From contig CAWBPA010000023.1 in the NCBI GenBank assembly GCA_963790545.1, positions 183,681 to 247,680 on the forward strand: DNA of 64,000 bases, written 5' to 3'. Below, one piece after another: positions 20,901-32,100 of this stretch. Both the position numbers and the translations under genes were made by a program. The stretch is from DATBJG01 sp963790545 (GTDB taxonomy: Bacteria; Acidobacteriota; Vicinamibacteria; Vicinamibacterales; JAMQPK01). The notes under the pieces are model-generated. The model was not told the DNA's origin. It ran no database searches and saw nothing but the letters and a program-made list of their open reading frames with translations. The first letter of the stretch is position 1, and every line of letters starts with the position of its first letter.

Positions 20901-23900
20901 TGAATATCGCGTCACGGCAATCACGGCGCTGGTCGGCGCCGTGGCAAGTGTTGCTGCCACATTGCCGGTCGTGGCGGCCCCCTGCGCCCACCAGAGCTCG
21001 ATGCCCGTCAGATTCTGCCCGCCGCACTGCGCGGATACGCGCGTCCAGGTCAGACCTAATCCCGTGACCGTATTGACGGTTCGGATGGGTCTCGTCGATA
21101 TCGCAGCCAGATACAGATCGCCGATGACTCCCGTCAGGTTGGGGGATGTCTGGACGTTCACCGAGCCGGCCGATCCGCCCTGTCGCATTTCCATGAACAC
21201 CGGCGGTGTAATCGGACCGCCGGTGCCCGTGAGCTGGATCGAGATGGGATTCTCATCCGGATCGTTGCTGGGGATGGTCAATGTCGCTGTCTTGGGTCCT
21301 TCCGTTGGTGCGTTGAAGCGCACCTCGATGACGTTGCTGCCGCCTGGCACGACCGTGAAGCCGTTCTTTCCGCTGACGAAGGCGAAGGCGCCCACGTCGG
21401 GCCCCGACAATGTCGAGGTCCCCACGACCACATCACCGTCCCCGGTGTTCGACACCGTGAAAGCTTGCGTCACACTCGTGCCGATCGAGTGGAGTCCATA
21501 GTCATGGCTTGCGGGCGTGACGTGGATGTCAGGTATGAGAATCTTGCCGGTGCCGGTCAGCGCCACGTCGAGAACGCCCTCGTCCTGGTCGTCGCTCGTC
21601 ACTCGGAGCGTCGTGGCCTTGGGCCCGATCGTCAGAGGATCGAATCGGACGTTGAGGTTGTGCGTGGCGCCAGGCGCCAGCGTGAACGACCCTGCCCCCG
21701 ACACGATCGCAAACTCGTCGATCTGACCGCCGACCAGGCTGCTGCCGCTCACGTGCAGATCGGCACTGCCCACGTTTCGGATGGCAAAAGTCCGCGTCGC
21801 CGGCACGCCAAGCACGACCAAACCGTAGTTGTGCGGACTGGGTGTGACGCTGATTTCCGGGGCCGTCGTCCCGGTCCCGCTCAGAGCAACGTCGAGTGGA
21901 GCTTCATCTGGATCGTTGCTGGTTAGTCGTAACGTTGTGGTCTTCGGTCCTCCAGACGTCGGTGCGAAGCGCACATCGAGATTGCGCGTGGCTCCGCCAC
22001 TCACTGTGAAGGGCGCACCCCCAGCCGTGATGGCAAATTCGGCAACCTGCCCACCGACAAGGCTGCTCGCCGTCACCTGCAGATCTGCCTCGCCCAGATT
22101 CCTGATCGCGAACGTCTGCGTCGACGTCGTACCGACTGTTACTTCCGGCGTGCCGACCAGCACGACCCCAAAGTTGTGCGGTGTCGGAGTAGCGTCCACA
22201 TCGGGTGGCATGATGCCGGTGGCGGTCAGCGCGACATTGAAGCTCGGCTCGTCCACGTCGTCGCTGGTGAGCTGCAGCGTCGTGGTCTTCGGGCCGGACG
22301 ACGTGGGCGCAAATTGAACGGTGAGGGTGTGCGTCGTGCCCGGCAGTACGGTGAAGGGCGCGCCACCCGAGGTGATCGCAAACTCGGCGAATTGCCCCGA
22401 GACCAGGTCGCTGGCGCTCACGTTGAGATCGGCGGTCCCGACGTTTCTGATCGTGAACGTCTGCGAGGCGTTCGCATTGACCCAGATCACGCCGTAGTTG
22501 TGGGTCGCAGGCACGACGTCAATCTCGGGTGCCGTCGTCCCGGTTGCGGTCAACGCCACATCGAGAAGGGTTTCGTCCGGATCGTTGCTGGTCAGGCGCA
22601 GCGTTGTGGCTTTGGGCCCGCCGGACGTGGGGGTGAAGCGGACGTCGAGGTTGCGGGTCCCGCCGGCCGGCAGCGTGAACGGCGCGCCCCCGAGCGTAAT
22701 GGCAAATTCAGCAGCCTGACCGCCAACGAGTGTGGTGGCGCTGACCTGCAGAGCGACTTCACCCAGATTATGGATGACGAACGTTCGGGTTGCCGTCGTG
22801 CCGACCGTCACCTCAGGAGTGCCCACGAGCACCGAGCCGAAGTCGTACGGCGTCGGCGTGAGGTCCGCGTCCGGCGGCATGATGCCGGTGGCGGTCAGGG
22901 CGACATTGAAGCTCGGCTCGTCCACGTCGTTGCTGGTGAGTTGCAGCGTCGTGGCCTTCGGACCGGACGACGTGGGCGCAAATCGAACGGTGAGGGTGTG
23001 CGTCGTGCCCGGCAGCACGGTGAACGGTGCGCCACCGAAGTAATCGCAAACTCGGCGAATTGCCCCGAGACCAGGTCGCTGGCGCTCACGTTGAGATCGG
23101 CGGTCCCGACGTTTCTGATGGTGAACGTCTGCGAGGCATTCGCATTGACCCAGATCACGCCGTAGTTGTGGGTCGCAGGCACGACGTCAATCTCGGGTGC
23201 CGTCGTCCCGGTCGCCGTCAATGCCACATCGAGAAGGGTTTCGTCCGGATCGTTGCTGGTCAGGCGCAGCGTTGTGGCTTTGGGCCCGCCGGACGTTGGG
23301 GCGAAGCGGGCGTCGAGGTTGCGGGTCCCGCCGGCCGGCAGCGTGAACGGCGCGCCCCCGAGCGTAACGGCGAATTCAGCAGCCTGACCGCCCACGAGTG
23401 TGGCGGCGCTCACCTGCAGATCGGCACCACCCAGATTTCTTATAGCGAAGGTTCGGGTTGCCGTCGTGCCGACCGTCACTTCAGGAGTGCCCACGAGCAC
23501 CGGGCCGAAGTCGTACAGCGTCGGCGCGATGTCAACGTCGGGCGGGGCGATGCCGGTGCCGTTGAGGATGACATCGACTGTGGGCTCGTCCGGATCGTCG
23601 GTTGTCAACCGCAGCGTAGTCGTGTTGGGCCCGACCAACGTCGGTGCGTAACGGACATCAAGTGGGTGCGTGGCGCCTGGTATCACGGTGAACGGAGCCC
23701 CACCCAGCGTGATGGCAAACTCGGTCGCCTGTGGGCCAATCAACGTGGCACTCGTCACCTGCAGATTCAGATTGCCGACGTTCCTGATCGCAAACGTTCG
23801 AGTTGGCGCTGAGCCAAACCACACCACGCCAAAGTCGTGGGTGGTTGGGAGCACGTCAACGTCCGGCGCCTCCAGTCCGGTGCCGCTCAACGTCACGTCG

Positions 23901-26900
23901 TAGGGGTGCTCGGACCCATTGACGCTCCTCAGGCGCAGGGTCGTGGCCTTGAGCCCGACTGAGGTAGGCGCGAAGCGGACGTCGATGTTGCGTGATGTTC
24001 CTGGCAGCAGCGTGAACGGCGCACCGCCAAGCATGATCGAAAACTGGCTCGCCTGACCGCCGACCATGCTGGCGCTCGTAATCTGCAGGTTGGCCGGGCC
24101 AGGGTTGCTGACGACGAATGTTTGCATCCCTGCCAAGCTCACCGGCACGGTCCCGAAGTCGTGGTGCGGGTTTGGCACCACGCTGATGTTGGGGATCGGA
24201 GCGCTGGTGCTCGGTCGAAGTTCGATCCCGATGAGAGCCCAATCGGTGGAAGCGCTCAACGTTCCGTTCAGCGTCAGCGACGCAATGGCTGGAACGAATC
24301 GGTCGACAAAGGCAAGCCCTGCCGCCGCAAGTCCGACGCCCTGTCCCAGTTCAGCGCGCTCCGTATAGCCGGCACCTGGAGTGTGTGTGCGATCTAGCCG
24401 CGAGACGGCGCCGACCGCCATCGCTTCGTTGACGGTCGTCGTCACGCCAAATGAATAGGCCAGGTTGTCGGCGCCTCCCGTGCACGACGCGTTGACACCG
24501 GCAATGCCGGTCGTATTGCCTGCGACAAGCGACGCGATTGGGTTGGTCGCGGCCACACCTGAATAGCGCGCTGCAGCAATGACGGCGTTGGTCGGCAATG
24601 CTGCAAGCGTCGCGGTGACTTGTCCGGTCGAGGCGTTCCCCCGTGCCCACCAGAGCTCGACGCCAGACTGATTCTGCCCGCTGCACTGCGCCGCCACGCG
24701 GGTCCAGGTAAGGCCAAGGCCCGTCATGCTGTTGACCGCGACGTACGGCCTCGTCGAAACGGCGGCTAGATACAGATGACCTGTGATTCCTGTCAGGCTG
24801 CCGGTGGTCGTGACATCGATCGCACTTGAAGCTCCCTGTTGGACCTCCTCGAAGGTCGGCACTGTGGTGACGATTGCCGTTCCCGAGAGCGGAACGAAAA
24901 TCGCCGTGTCGGTCGGGTCGTTGCTCGGAATGACCAGCGTGGCCGATTTGGAGCCTCCCCAGAGCGGGAGGAACCGCACTTCGATCACGCTGTTGCCGCC
25001 AGGCGCGACGGTGAAACCGGACTGCCCGGTGATCATGGAGAACGACGTTGCGTCGAGGCCAAGCAGGACCGGAGCGTCAACGACCAACGGGCCACTGCCT
25101 GTATTCGATACCGTAAGGAGCTGCGTCACCGTCTCACCAACGCGACGGGCGCCGAAGTCATGCGCTGTGGGTGCGACCACGATATTGGGTATGGGGTCGA
25201 CTCCGGTTCCACTGAGCGCGATATCGAAAATGCTTTCGTCCGGATCCGTACTCGTGAAGCGCAGCGTGGCAGTCTGGAACCCACCCGACGGACTAAAGCG
25301 GACATCAACATTGCGGGTGGCACCGGGTGCCAGCGTGTAAGAACCACCTCCGAGCGTGATGGCAAACTCGCCCATCGGGCCACCAAAGAGATCGGTGGCT
25401 GTCACATGCAGGTTTGAACTGCCAAGATTCCGGACGATGAACGTCCGGGTAGTGGGGCTTCCAATGGGAACCACACCGTAGCTATGCGTGGTCGGTGTGA
25501 TGTCGATGTCCGGCATCGGCAGCGAGTTGCCGTGCCGGATCTCGGCGCCGATTACTGCCCAGTCCGCTACGCCACTCAACGTTCCGTTCAGCAGCAGCGA
25601 TGTGGCGGTCGGGACGATCCGCTCCACGAGCGCGACGCCGGCTGTGGCCGTTCCGGTGCCGCGTATGGCCTCGACGCGCTCGGTGTAGCCAGCGCCTTGC
25701 GTGTGGGTCCGATTCCACCGCGCGATCGCGCCGAACACGACGGCCGGGTTGACGCTCGTCGTCACCCCCAGCGAATAGGGGGCTGTATCCACACCTCCCG
25801 CACAGGCCCCATCGACCCCCAGGGTATTGGCGGCCACGAGCGGTGTGACGGCGTTGGTTGACGCCACGCCTGAATAGCGCGCGACGGCAATCACGGCATT
25901 GGTGGCAACCGACGACAGAGTGGCCGTGACCGTACCGGTCGTGGCGGGTCCCTGCGCCGACCAGAGCTCCGTGCCGGTTTGGCTGCGTCCGCCACACTGA
26001 GCGCCCAGGCGCGTCCAGGTCAGACCCAAACCTGTCACGGTGCTGATCGTCCGATACGGCGTCGTTGCGATCGCTGCCAGATACAGATGGCCTGTCGCGC
26101 CCGTCACCGGTGTCGAGGTCGAGACCGTGATTGCGCTCGATCCTCCCTGCCACACGTCCATGAATGTCGGCGTTGTGTTGACGCTTGCCACGCCCCGCAG
26201 GGTGACAAGGACCGGGTTCTCGTTCGGGTCGTTGCTTGGGATTGAAAGGGATGCCAGCTTCGGTCCGCCCGTCAGCGGACTGAATCGCACTTCAATGATG
26301 TGAGTGCCGCCAGGTGGAACCGTCGCGCCCGCTTGCCCGCTCACGAACGCAAACGACCCGGCGTCGGGTCCCGTGAATGTCGAGGCTCCCACAACGAGAT
26401 TCCCGATACCCGAGTTGGAGACCGTAAACGTCTGAGGCGCGGTCGACGTCCCAGCCACGACCAACCCGAAATCGGCTGCCGTGGGAGCCACATCGATCTC
26501 GCCGGCCATCGTGACGGTGATCGTGACGTCGTCGCTCCGGAGGAACGCACCGCCGTCATTGGCCGTCAGTCGCAGGACATATGTCGAGGCTTCGGAGAAG
26601 CTGACGGTCGTATCGATTGCATTGGGATCGGCAAAGGTGGCCGTGCCCGTACCACCAACCTGACTCCAGGTCGTGGTGACCATTCCGGGCGGGTTCGGCA
26701 AACCGTCATCGGTGACCGTTGCGTCAAGAGTCGCGGAGTTTGGAAGGTTGATCACCTGGTCAGGGCCCGCATTGACGACGGGCGGGATCGGGCCAGCCAC
26801 GTACTCGATGTGCAGCAGGGCAGCGTCACCGGCCGAACCATTGAACGATGTCGCAGTCCTCGTCCCGGTTCCGGTGATGATGAACGCCATCGAATTGCCG

Positions 26901-28795
26901 CTGACCCATCCGTTGCGCTGGACCAGGCTTTGAACGATGGCCGTAAGGCTGGGCGTTCGCTGAGCGGATCCGACTTCTCCGGTCGCCCATGCTGGCGGGG
27001 ACCAGTTGACGAAACTCGTTGTCCGGGGTCGTGACGAGACGTCGGCCGTCGCGGTCGTAAATGTCGTGGGGCTGTCGGCCTCCTGACCTCGGATCGTCAA
27101 GGACACCGGGGCCGAGGCCGACCCGTCGGCGTGGAACTGGATCCAGGCGTTGAGAATCGTTGCCCACTGAGGCACGACAACGCCGGTAAACCGGAGTCCG
27201 ACGGTCTGATTGGTCGAGTCCGCTACGAGCTCGAGGTCCCCGCTGCTGAGCGACACAGCGCCGGTCGCGCTTTCCTCGGCGTCATCCGTGCTGTTCGCGA
27301 CGCGGACATCGATGGTCGTCGGCCCGGTGGGCGGACCGATGATGTTGACAACGACGACCTGGGTGCTGGTCGCCCCCGCGCTGTCAGTGGCCGAGGCGGT
27401 GATGGTATGCAGGCCCGCCGAGAGCGTGGCTATTGAAATCTGACCGCCAACGCCCAGAGTGCCGTCGCGGTCGGATGTCCACGTCATCGTGTCAGTGAGG
27501 TCGCCATTCTCGATATCCCACGACCAGCCCATGAACGTGACGGCGTCGCCGAGGTCGTAATTGGAGCCACTCGGTGGGCCGATGATGTCGATCACAGGCG
27601 GTGCGTTCAGTGATGTTTCGACAGCGACCGACACAATGTCGCTCGTGGCCAGCGCTCCGTCAAATGCGGTCAGCTGTAGCTGGTAAACCCCTGCGACGCT
27701 GAACTGGGCGGATGTCGTCAGAGCGCTAGCGTTAGAAAAGGACGCGATGCCGGGCCCGCTCAGCTGCGTCCAGTTGACGGTGAGGTTGGCGGGGGCCGGA
27801 TCGCCGTCGTCGGTGGCCACGCCATTCAGGACGGCCCCGGTGGAAAGCCCCGCCTGCACGTCTGGACCTGCATTCACGCACGGCGCTCTGTTGTAGACAG
27901 GCGTGCCGGCCGGCCACGGGTTCTGATTCAACTGGAACGTCGTGGGGTTCATCGTCACGGTGACGTGCACCGGGGGATGCTCTTGCGAGCCGCGATTGAC
28001 GACGACTTTCGTGATGTTCGACTCCAGCCACGGACTGTCAACAGCCCAGGAGTGCAGGTCGCCCATGATGTAGAGCACCGGCTTTCCAAAGGCGACCGCG
28101 TCATTGCGAAACTGGGATGTGAACGGATCTGACGGCGCGGCCTGCGCGAAGATGACGGCAGCACGCACGCTGCTGCCCTTGGTTTGCATATGGAACGTCA
28201 CCCAGTCCGCGTCTTGTTGGCGACGCGTCTGTTCTTCGCTTGAGCTAATGCCACCATGGACCATGTTGATGCCGATGAACAGCACTCCGCTCTTCACGAA
28301 CGCGAAGTTTTCTGGCCTGACGCTCTGCCGTTCAAAACTCGGCGGAACCCCGCAGAAGTACTGTTCCAGGGCCATCAGGTGGGTGACCCAATACGTCCAC
28401 GCCTCGGTAGGGTTGGCGCAGTCGTTCCATTCGTTGTCACCCGGGATGATGAACGCAGGGACCGACAGCGACAGCAGGTATCCCCTCATCTCCGAATACC
28501 AGGATTCGGGGCACGATCCAGCCGACTTGATGTCGCCGAGATGCACGAGAAACTCCGATGGACTGTACCGATCGTGGTCGTCCATGTGTTGCTGGAATTC
28601 CGATTTCTCGTTGTCCGAGTAGGGCACGTCTCCGACGGCGGAAAAGGTGATCGGCTGACCTTGCGCCCAGGCAATGTCGGACACGCCAAAGATGCTTCCT
28701 ATGAGGGTCGCAGCAGCAATGAGTACGTAGACGTTGAAGCAGACCGTGATCGCGGCACTTCGAGTGCGGTTGTGGAGTTCGACAAGCTGACGCAT
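14999..28795 (-). CDS. Giant secreted protein B1 (~4,600 residues): calcineurin-like phosphoesterase, PKD-like domains, ~25 ASH domains, 5 unknown modules, frameshifted
   Basis: It starts at ATG 28795 (an in-frame TTG at 28801 is possible) with a hydrophobic signal segment ending 'IAWAQGQP'. The phosphoesterase differs from type A: 'FSAVGDVPYS', 'FLVHLGDIK', 'PGDNEWNDC', 'GVLFIGINMV' and a late 'MGDLHSW'. PKD/K319-like domains follow ('CVNAGPDVQAG', 'VLNGVATDDGDPAP'), then a DNRLRE-like beta domain ('DVRVANSTDDAEESATGAVS'). About 25 choice-of-anchor-D domains of ~108 residues follow, interrupted by four copies of the YLAAVS/WWAQG/DWAVIG module and ended by a fifth. Frame changes occur at about 23034-23040, about 15535, and as two compensating shifts between about 17530 and 17575. 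If intact this is among the largest proteins of its kind. An extracellular matrix or adhesive role is inference. Confidence 0.8.
22140..23530 (-). repeat. Near-identical 669-bp tandem duplication of an ASH-domain pair
   Basis: Sequence from 22209 onward repeats from 22878 onward with only scattered substitutions for over 550 bases, so the offset is 669 and the unit encodes two ASH domains. Most other domains in the gene are much more diverged, so this copy is recent. The second copy lacks one C that the first has (CCACCCGAGG versus CCACCGAAG near 23036), which breaks the frame. Confidence 0.8.
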
Positions 28796-28967
28796 CGGCA
28801 ACCCAGACCCTGACGGAATTCCATGTGCGCCGTTTCCCGGTTCGTGTCCCGGCGCAAACGTGACTTGATCGCCCGATTCAGTCGATGCAAGTCCTCGCGA
28901 TTAGTCGATCGAGGTCTCGACTGCTTCGCGTGAGGTCACAGCGAAGAAAAACGTGAGCTTTCGGAGA

Positions 28968-29020
28968 CTAGCACGCGAGATCTGGCGGGGCGTATGGCCC
29001 GACGGTGGGGGGCCGAAAGG
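28968..29020 (-). promoter_or_regulatory. Shared upstream element, copy before giant gene B1
   Basis: Read on the minus strand it has GCCATAC, 18 bases, then TGCTAG, preceded by a C-rich TTTCGGCCCCCCACC. The same arrangement with identical spacing occurs before two other phosphoesterase genes. It ends about 170 bases upstream of ATG 28795. It may be a -35/-10 promoter or a regulator site; this is inference. Confidence 0.45.
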
Positions 29021-29031
29021 TTCATGGCGAA

Positions 29032-29133
29032 AATTGCAGAATTGCAGGATTGCAGAATTGCAGAAAGGATTGGAGACATTGACTGAAGAAAGTCTTCCTT
29101 TCTATCTGCAATCCTGCAATCCTGCAATTCTTC
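29032..29133. repeat. Hairpin of tandem GCAGAATT/GCAGGATT units
   Basis: The left arm has three ATTGCAG(A/G)ATTGCAG-type units ending in GAAAGG. The right arm has CCTTTC and then GCAATCCTGCAATCCTGCAATTC. The loop is about 28 bases. The element ends four bases before the stop of the gene at 29137 and sits between that stop and the promoter region of the next gene, so termination of A2 is a plausible role. Confidence 0.65.
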
Positions 29134-29136
29134 TGC

Positions 29137-32100
29137 TTAGGGCGCACTTCGCAGTTCGACGCCGACGATCGCCCAATCCACGGCACCGTTCAACGATCCG
29201 TTCAACGGCAGTGCTGTTGCAGTGGGAACTGTGCGGTCAACCAGTGCGATGCCGGCCATGTTGCCGGCGGTTCCGTGAGAGATCTCGAGTCGCGTCGTGT
29301 AGCCAGACCCCGAGTTGTGGGTCTTGTTCCGAACGGCCACGGCACCGACGACCAGAGAATTGCCCTGCGTCGGCAACACGTTGAACGAGTACGACGCGGT
29401 GTCGGTCGCAGTCCCACATCCGCCTCCGATGCCATTCGTATTGCCCCGCACGAGTGGCATCAGGGGGTTCGCCAGTGCCACGCCACCATAGCGGGCCACG
29501 GCAATGACCGCATTGTTGGGCGCCGACACCAGCGTGGCGGTCACCTGGCCTGAGCTGGCGGCCCCCTGCGCCCACCAAAGCTCGATGCCGGTCTGGCTGC
29601 GCCCGGCGCATTGCGTTGCGACACGCATCCAGGTCAGGCCCATTCCGGTCATCGTGCTGACCTGGCGATGGGGTTTGGTTGACACCGCCGCGAGATAGAG
29701 ATGGCCGGACACGCCCGTCAAACTCGTTGCCGTCGTCACGGTGCTCGCGTTTGCCGATCCCCCTTCTCCTGCTTCCATGAACGTGGGCGGCGTGGTCCCC
29801 TCGAGCGGGATCAGTATGGGATTCTCATCTGGATCGTCGCTCGGGATCGTCAAGGTGGCGGTCTTGGGGCCTGCCGTTGTCGGGCTGAAGCGAATTTCGA
29901 CGAGACGTGTGCCGCCGGGTGCGATCGTCAATCCGCCCGAGCCGGTCATGATGGCGAACGATTCGGCGTCGGGACCAGAGAGCGACGACATTCCCACGAC
30001 CAGGTTTTTCGTTCCGGTGTTGCTGACGACAAAGGCCTGTGTCACCGCGGTGCCGACCGCGCGAGACCCGTAGTTGTGGCTTTCAGGCACAGTCGCAATG
30101 TCCGGGAACAGGACAGTTCCGGTGCCATTCAAGTGCACATCAACAGCGCCCTCGTCGGGATCGTCGCTTGTGAGACGGAGCGTCGTTGTCTTTGGGCCTT
30201 CCGATGTGGGCGTTAGACGAATCTCGAGGCTATGTGTCGCGCCCGCGACCACCGTGAAGGGTGCGTGGCCTTGAGCAATTGCAAACTCAACAGCGTCGCC
30301 TCCGATCACATTCACAGTGGTCACCTGGAGATTGGCCCCACCCAAATTTCTAATGGCGACCGTCCGGGATCTCGTCATGCCGACGACTACTTCGCCGTAG
30401 GTCTGCTCGGTTGGGGTCGCGTCAATATCAGGCGGCATGATGGCGGTTCCTGCCACAACGAGATCGACGGCGCCTTCGTCCTGGTCGTTGCTTGTCAGTC
30501 GCACCGTCGCGGTCCTTGTGCCCACCGCGGCAGGTGCGAAGCGGACGTCGAGATTGTGTGTGGCGCCGGGGACAAGCGTGAAGGGCGCCGCACCTTGCAC
30601 GATCGCAAACTCGGCGGCCTCGCTGCCGCTCACAATCGAGGTCACTACTTGCAGGTCGGCACTGCCCACATTTCTAATCACGAACGTCCTGGAAACATCC
30701 GCACCGACCCACACGACGCCATAGTTCTGGGTGGTGTCACCACCTCGAGCTCGGGCGCCGTCGTCGCGGTACCGGTGAGCACGACATCGATCACGCTCTC
30801 GTCCTGATCGTCGCTCGTGAACCGCAGCCGTGTCGTCTTGGGGCCGGCCGACACGGGTGCAAAACGGACGTCGAGGTTGTGTACGGCACCTGGAGCCACG
30901 GTGAACGGGGCGTGACCTTGAACAACCGCAAATTCACCAGCATCACCATCTGTCAGGCCTGCAAGAGTCACCTGCAGGTTCACGTCCCCCAGATTTCTGA
31001 CCGTGAACGTTCGAGACGCCGTGGAGGCGAGTAACACGTCGCCAAAGTCGTGGGCCATCGGTGCGGGGTCAATGTCAGCCGGCATCATGCCGATGCCGTT
31101 CACACTTACGTCGATCGTGGCCTCATCCGCATCGTCGCTCGTCAGGCGCAGCGTCGTCGTCTTCGAGCCACCAGATGTGGGCACAAATCTGACCTCGATG
31201 GTATGGGTCGCGCCCGGAGCCACGGTGAACGGCGCTGCCGCGATGGCAAACTCTCCAGCTTCTCCGCCGGCCAGGCTTGCTGTCACATGCAGATCGGCGC
31301 TCCCTACGTTCTCAATAGTGAGCGTTCGGGAGCTTGTCGTGCCCACCAACGTTTCGCCGTAGTGGATGGACGTCAGCACGACAGCCACCTCTGGTGCCGT
31401 GGTTGCGGTGCCACTCAAGGCTACGTCGACCGCGCTCTCGTCTGAGTCGTCGCTCGTGAGTCGAAGCGTTGCCGTCTTGGGCCCCCCTGACGTGGGTGCG
31501 AAGCTGACCTCGAGGTTGTGCGTCCCACCTGGAGGCACCGCAAAGGGTGCGCTTCCCAGTGCAATCGCAAACAGACCGGTATCACTGCCCACGAGACTGG
31601 TCGTGGTCACCTGTAAAGCGACGTCCCCCAGATTTCTGATGACGAACACCCGCAATGCCGTCGTACCAACGAGCACGTCACCGTAGTCATGTGGCATTGG
31701 TGCGACGTCAATATCCGGCGGCATCATCCCGACGCCGTTCAGCGGCACATCGACGGTGCTTTCGTTTGGATCGTCGCTCACTAGTCGCAGGGTTGCGCCT
31801 TTTGGTCCCCCGGATGTCGGAACGAACCGAACCTCGAGACTGTGCGTCGTACCGGGCGGGACCGTAAACGCGGTTGCGTCGTTCAGAACGAATTCAGCCG
31901 ACCCCCCTCCCACAATGCTGGCCGCAGTCACGTGTAGATCGACGTCGCCCAGATTCCCAATGACAAATACCCGCGGAGCCGTGGTACCGACAATTGCTTG
32001 TCCGTAGTCGTGTCCGACCGGTGCGAGGTCGATGTCTGGCGGCATCAGTCCTCTTCCAGTCACGACGACGTTCACGGTGTCTTCGTCCTGATCGTCACTG

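Noticed and set aside
15943..23812. Many 60-330-residue plus-strand ORFs opposite the giant gene
   Set aside because: They recur with the same period and similar sequences because they mirror the repeated minus-strand domains; none has its own start signal.
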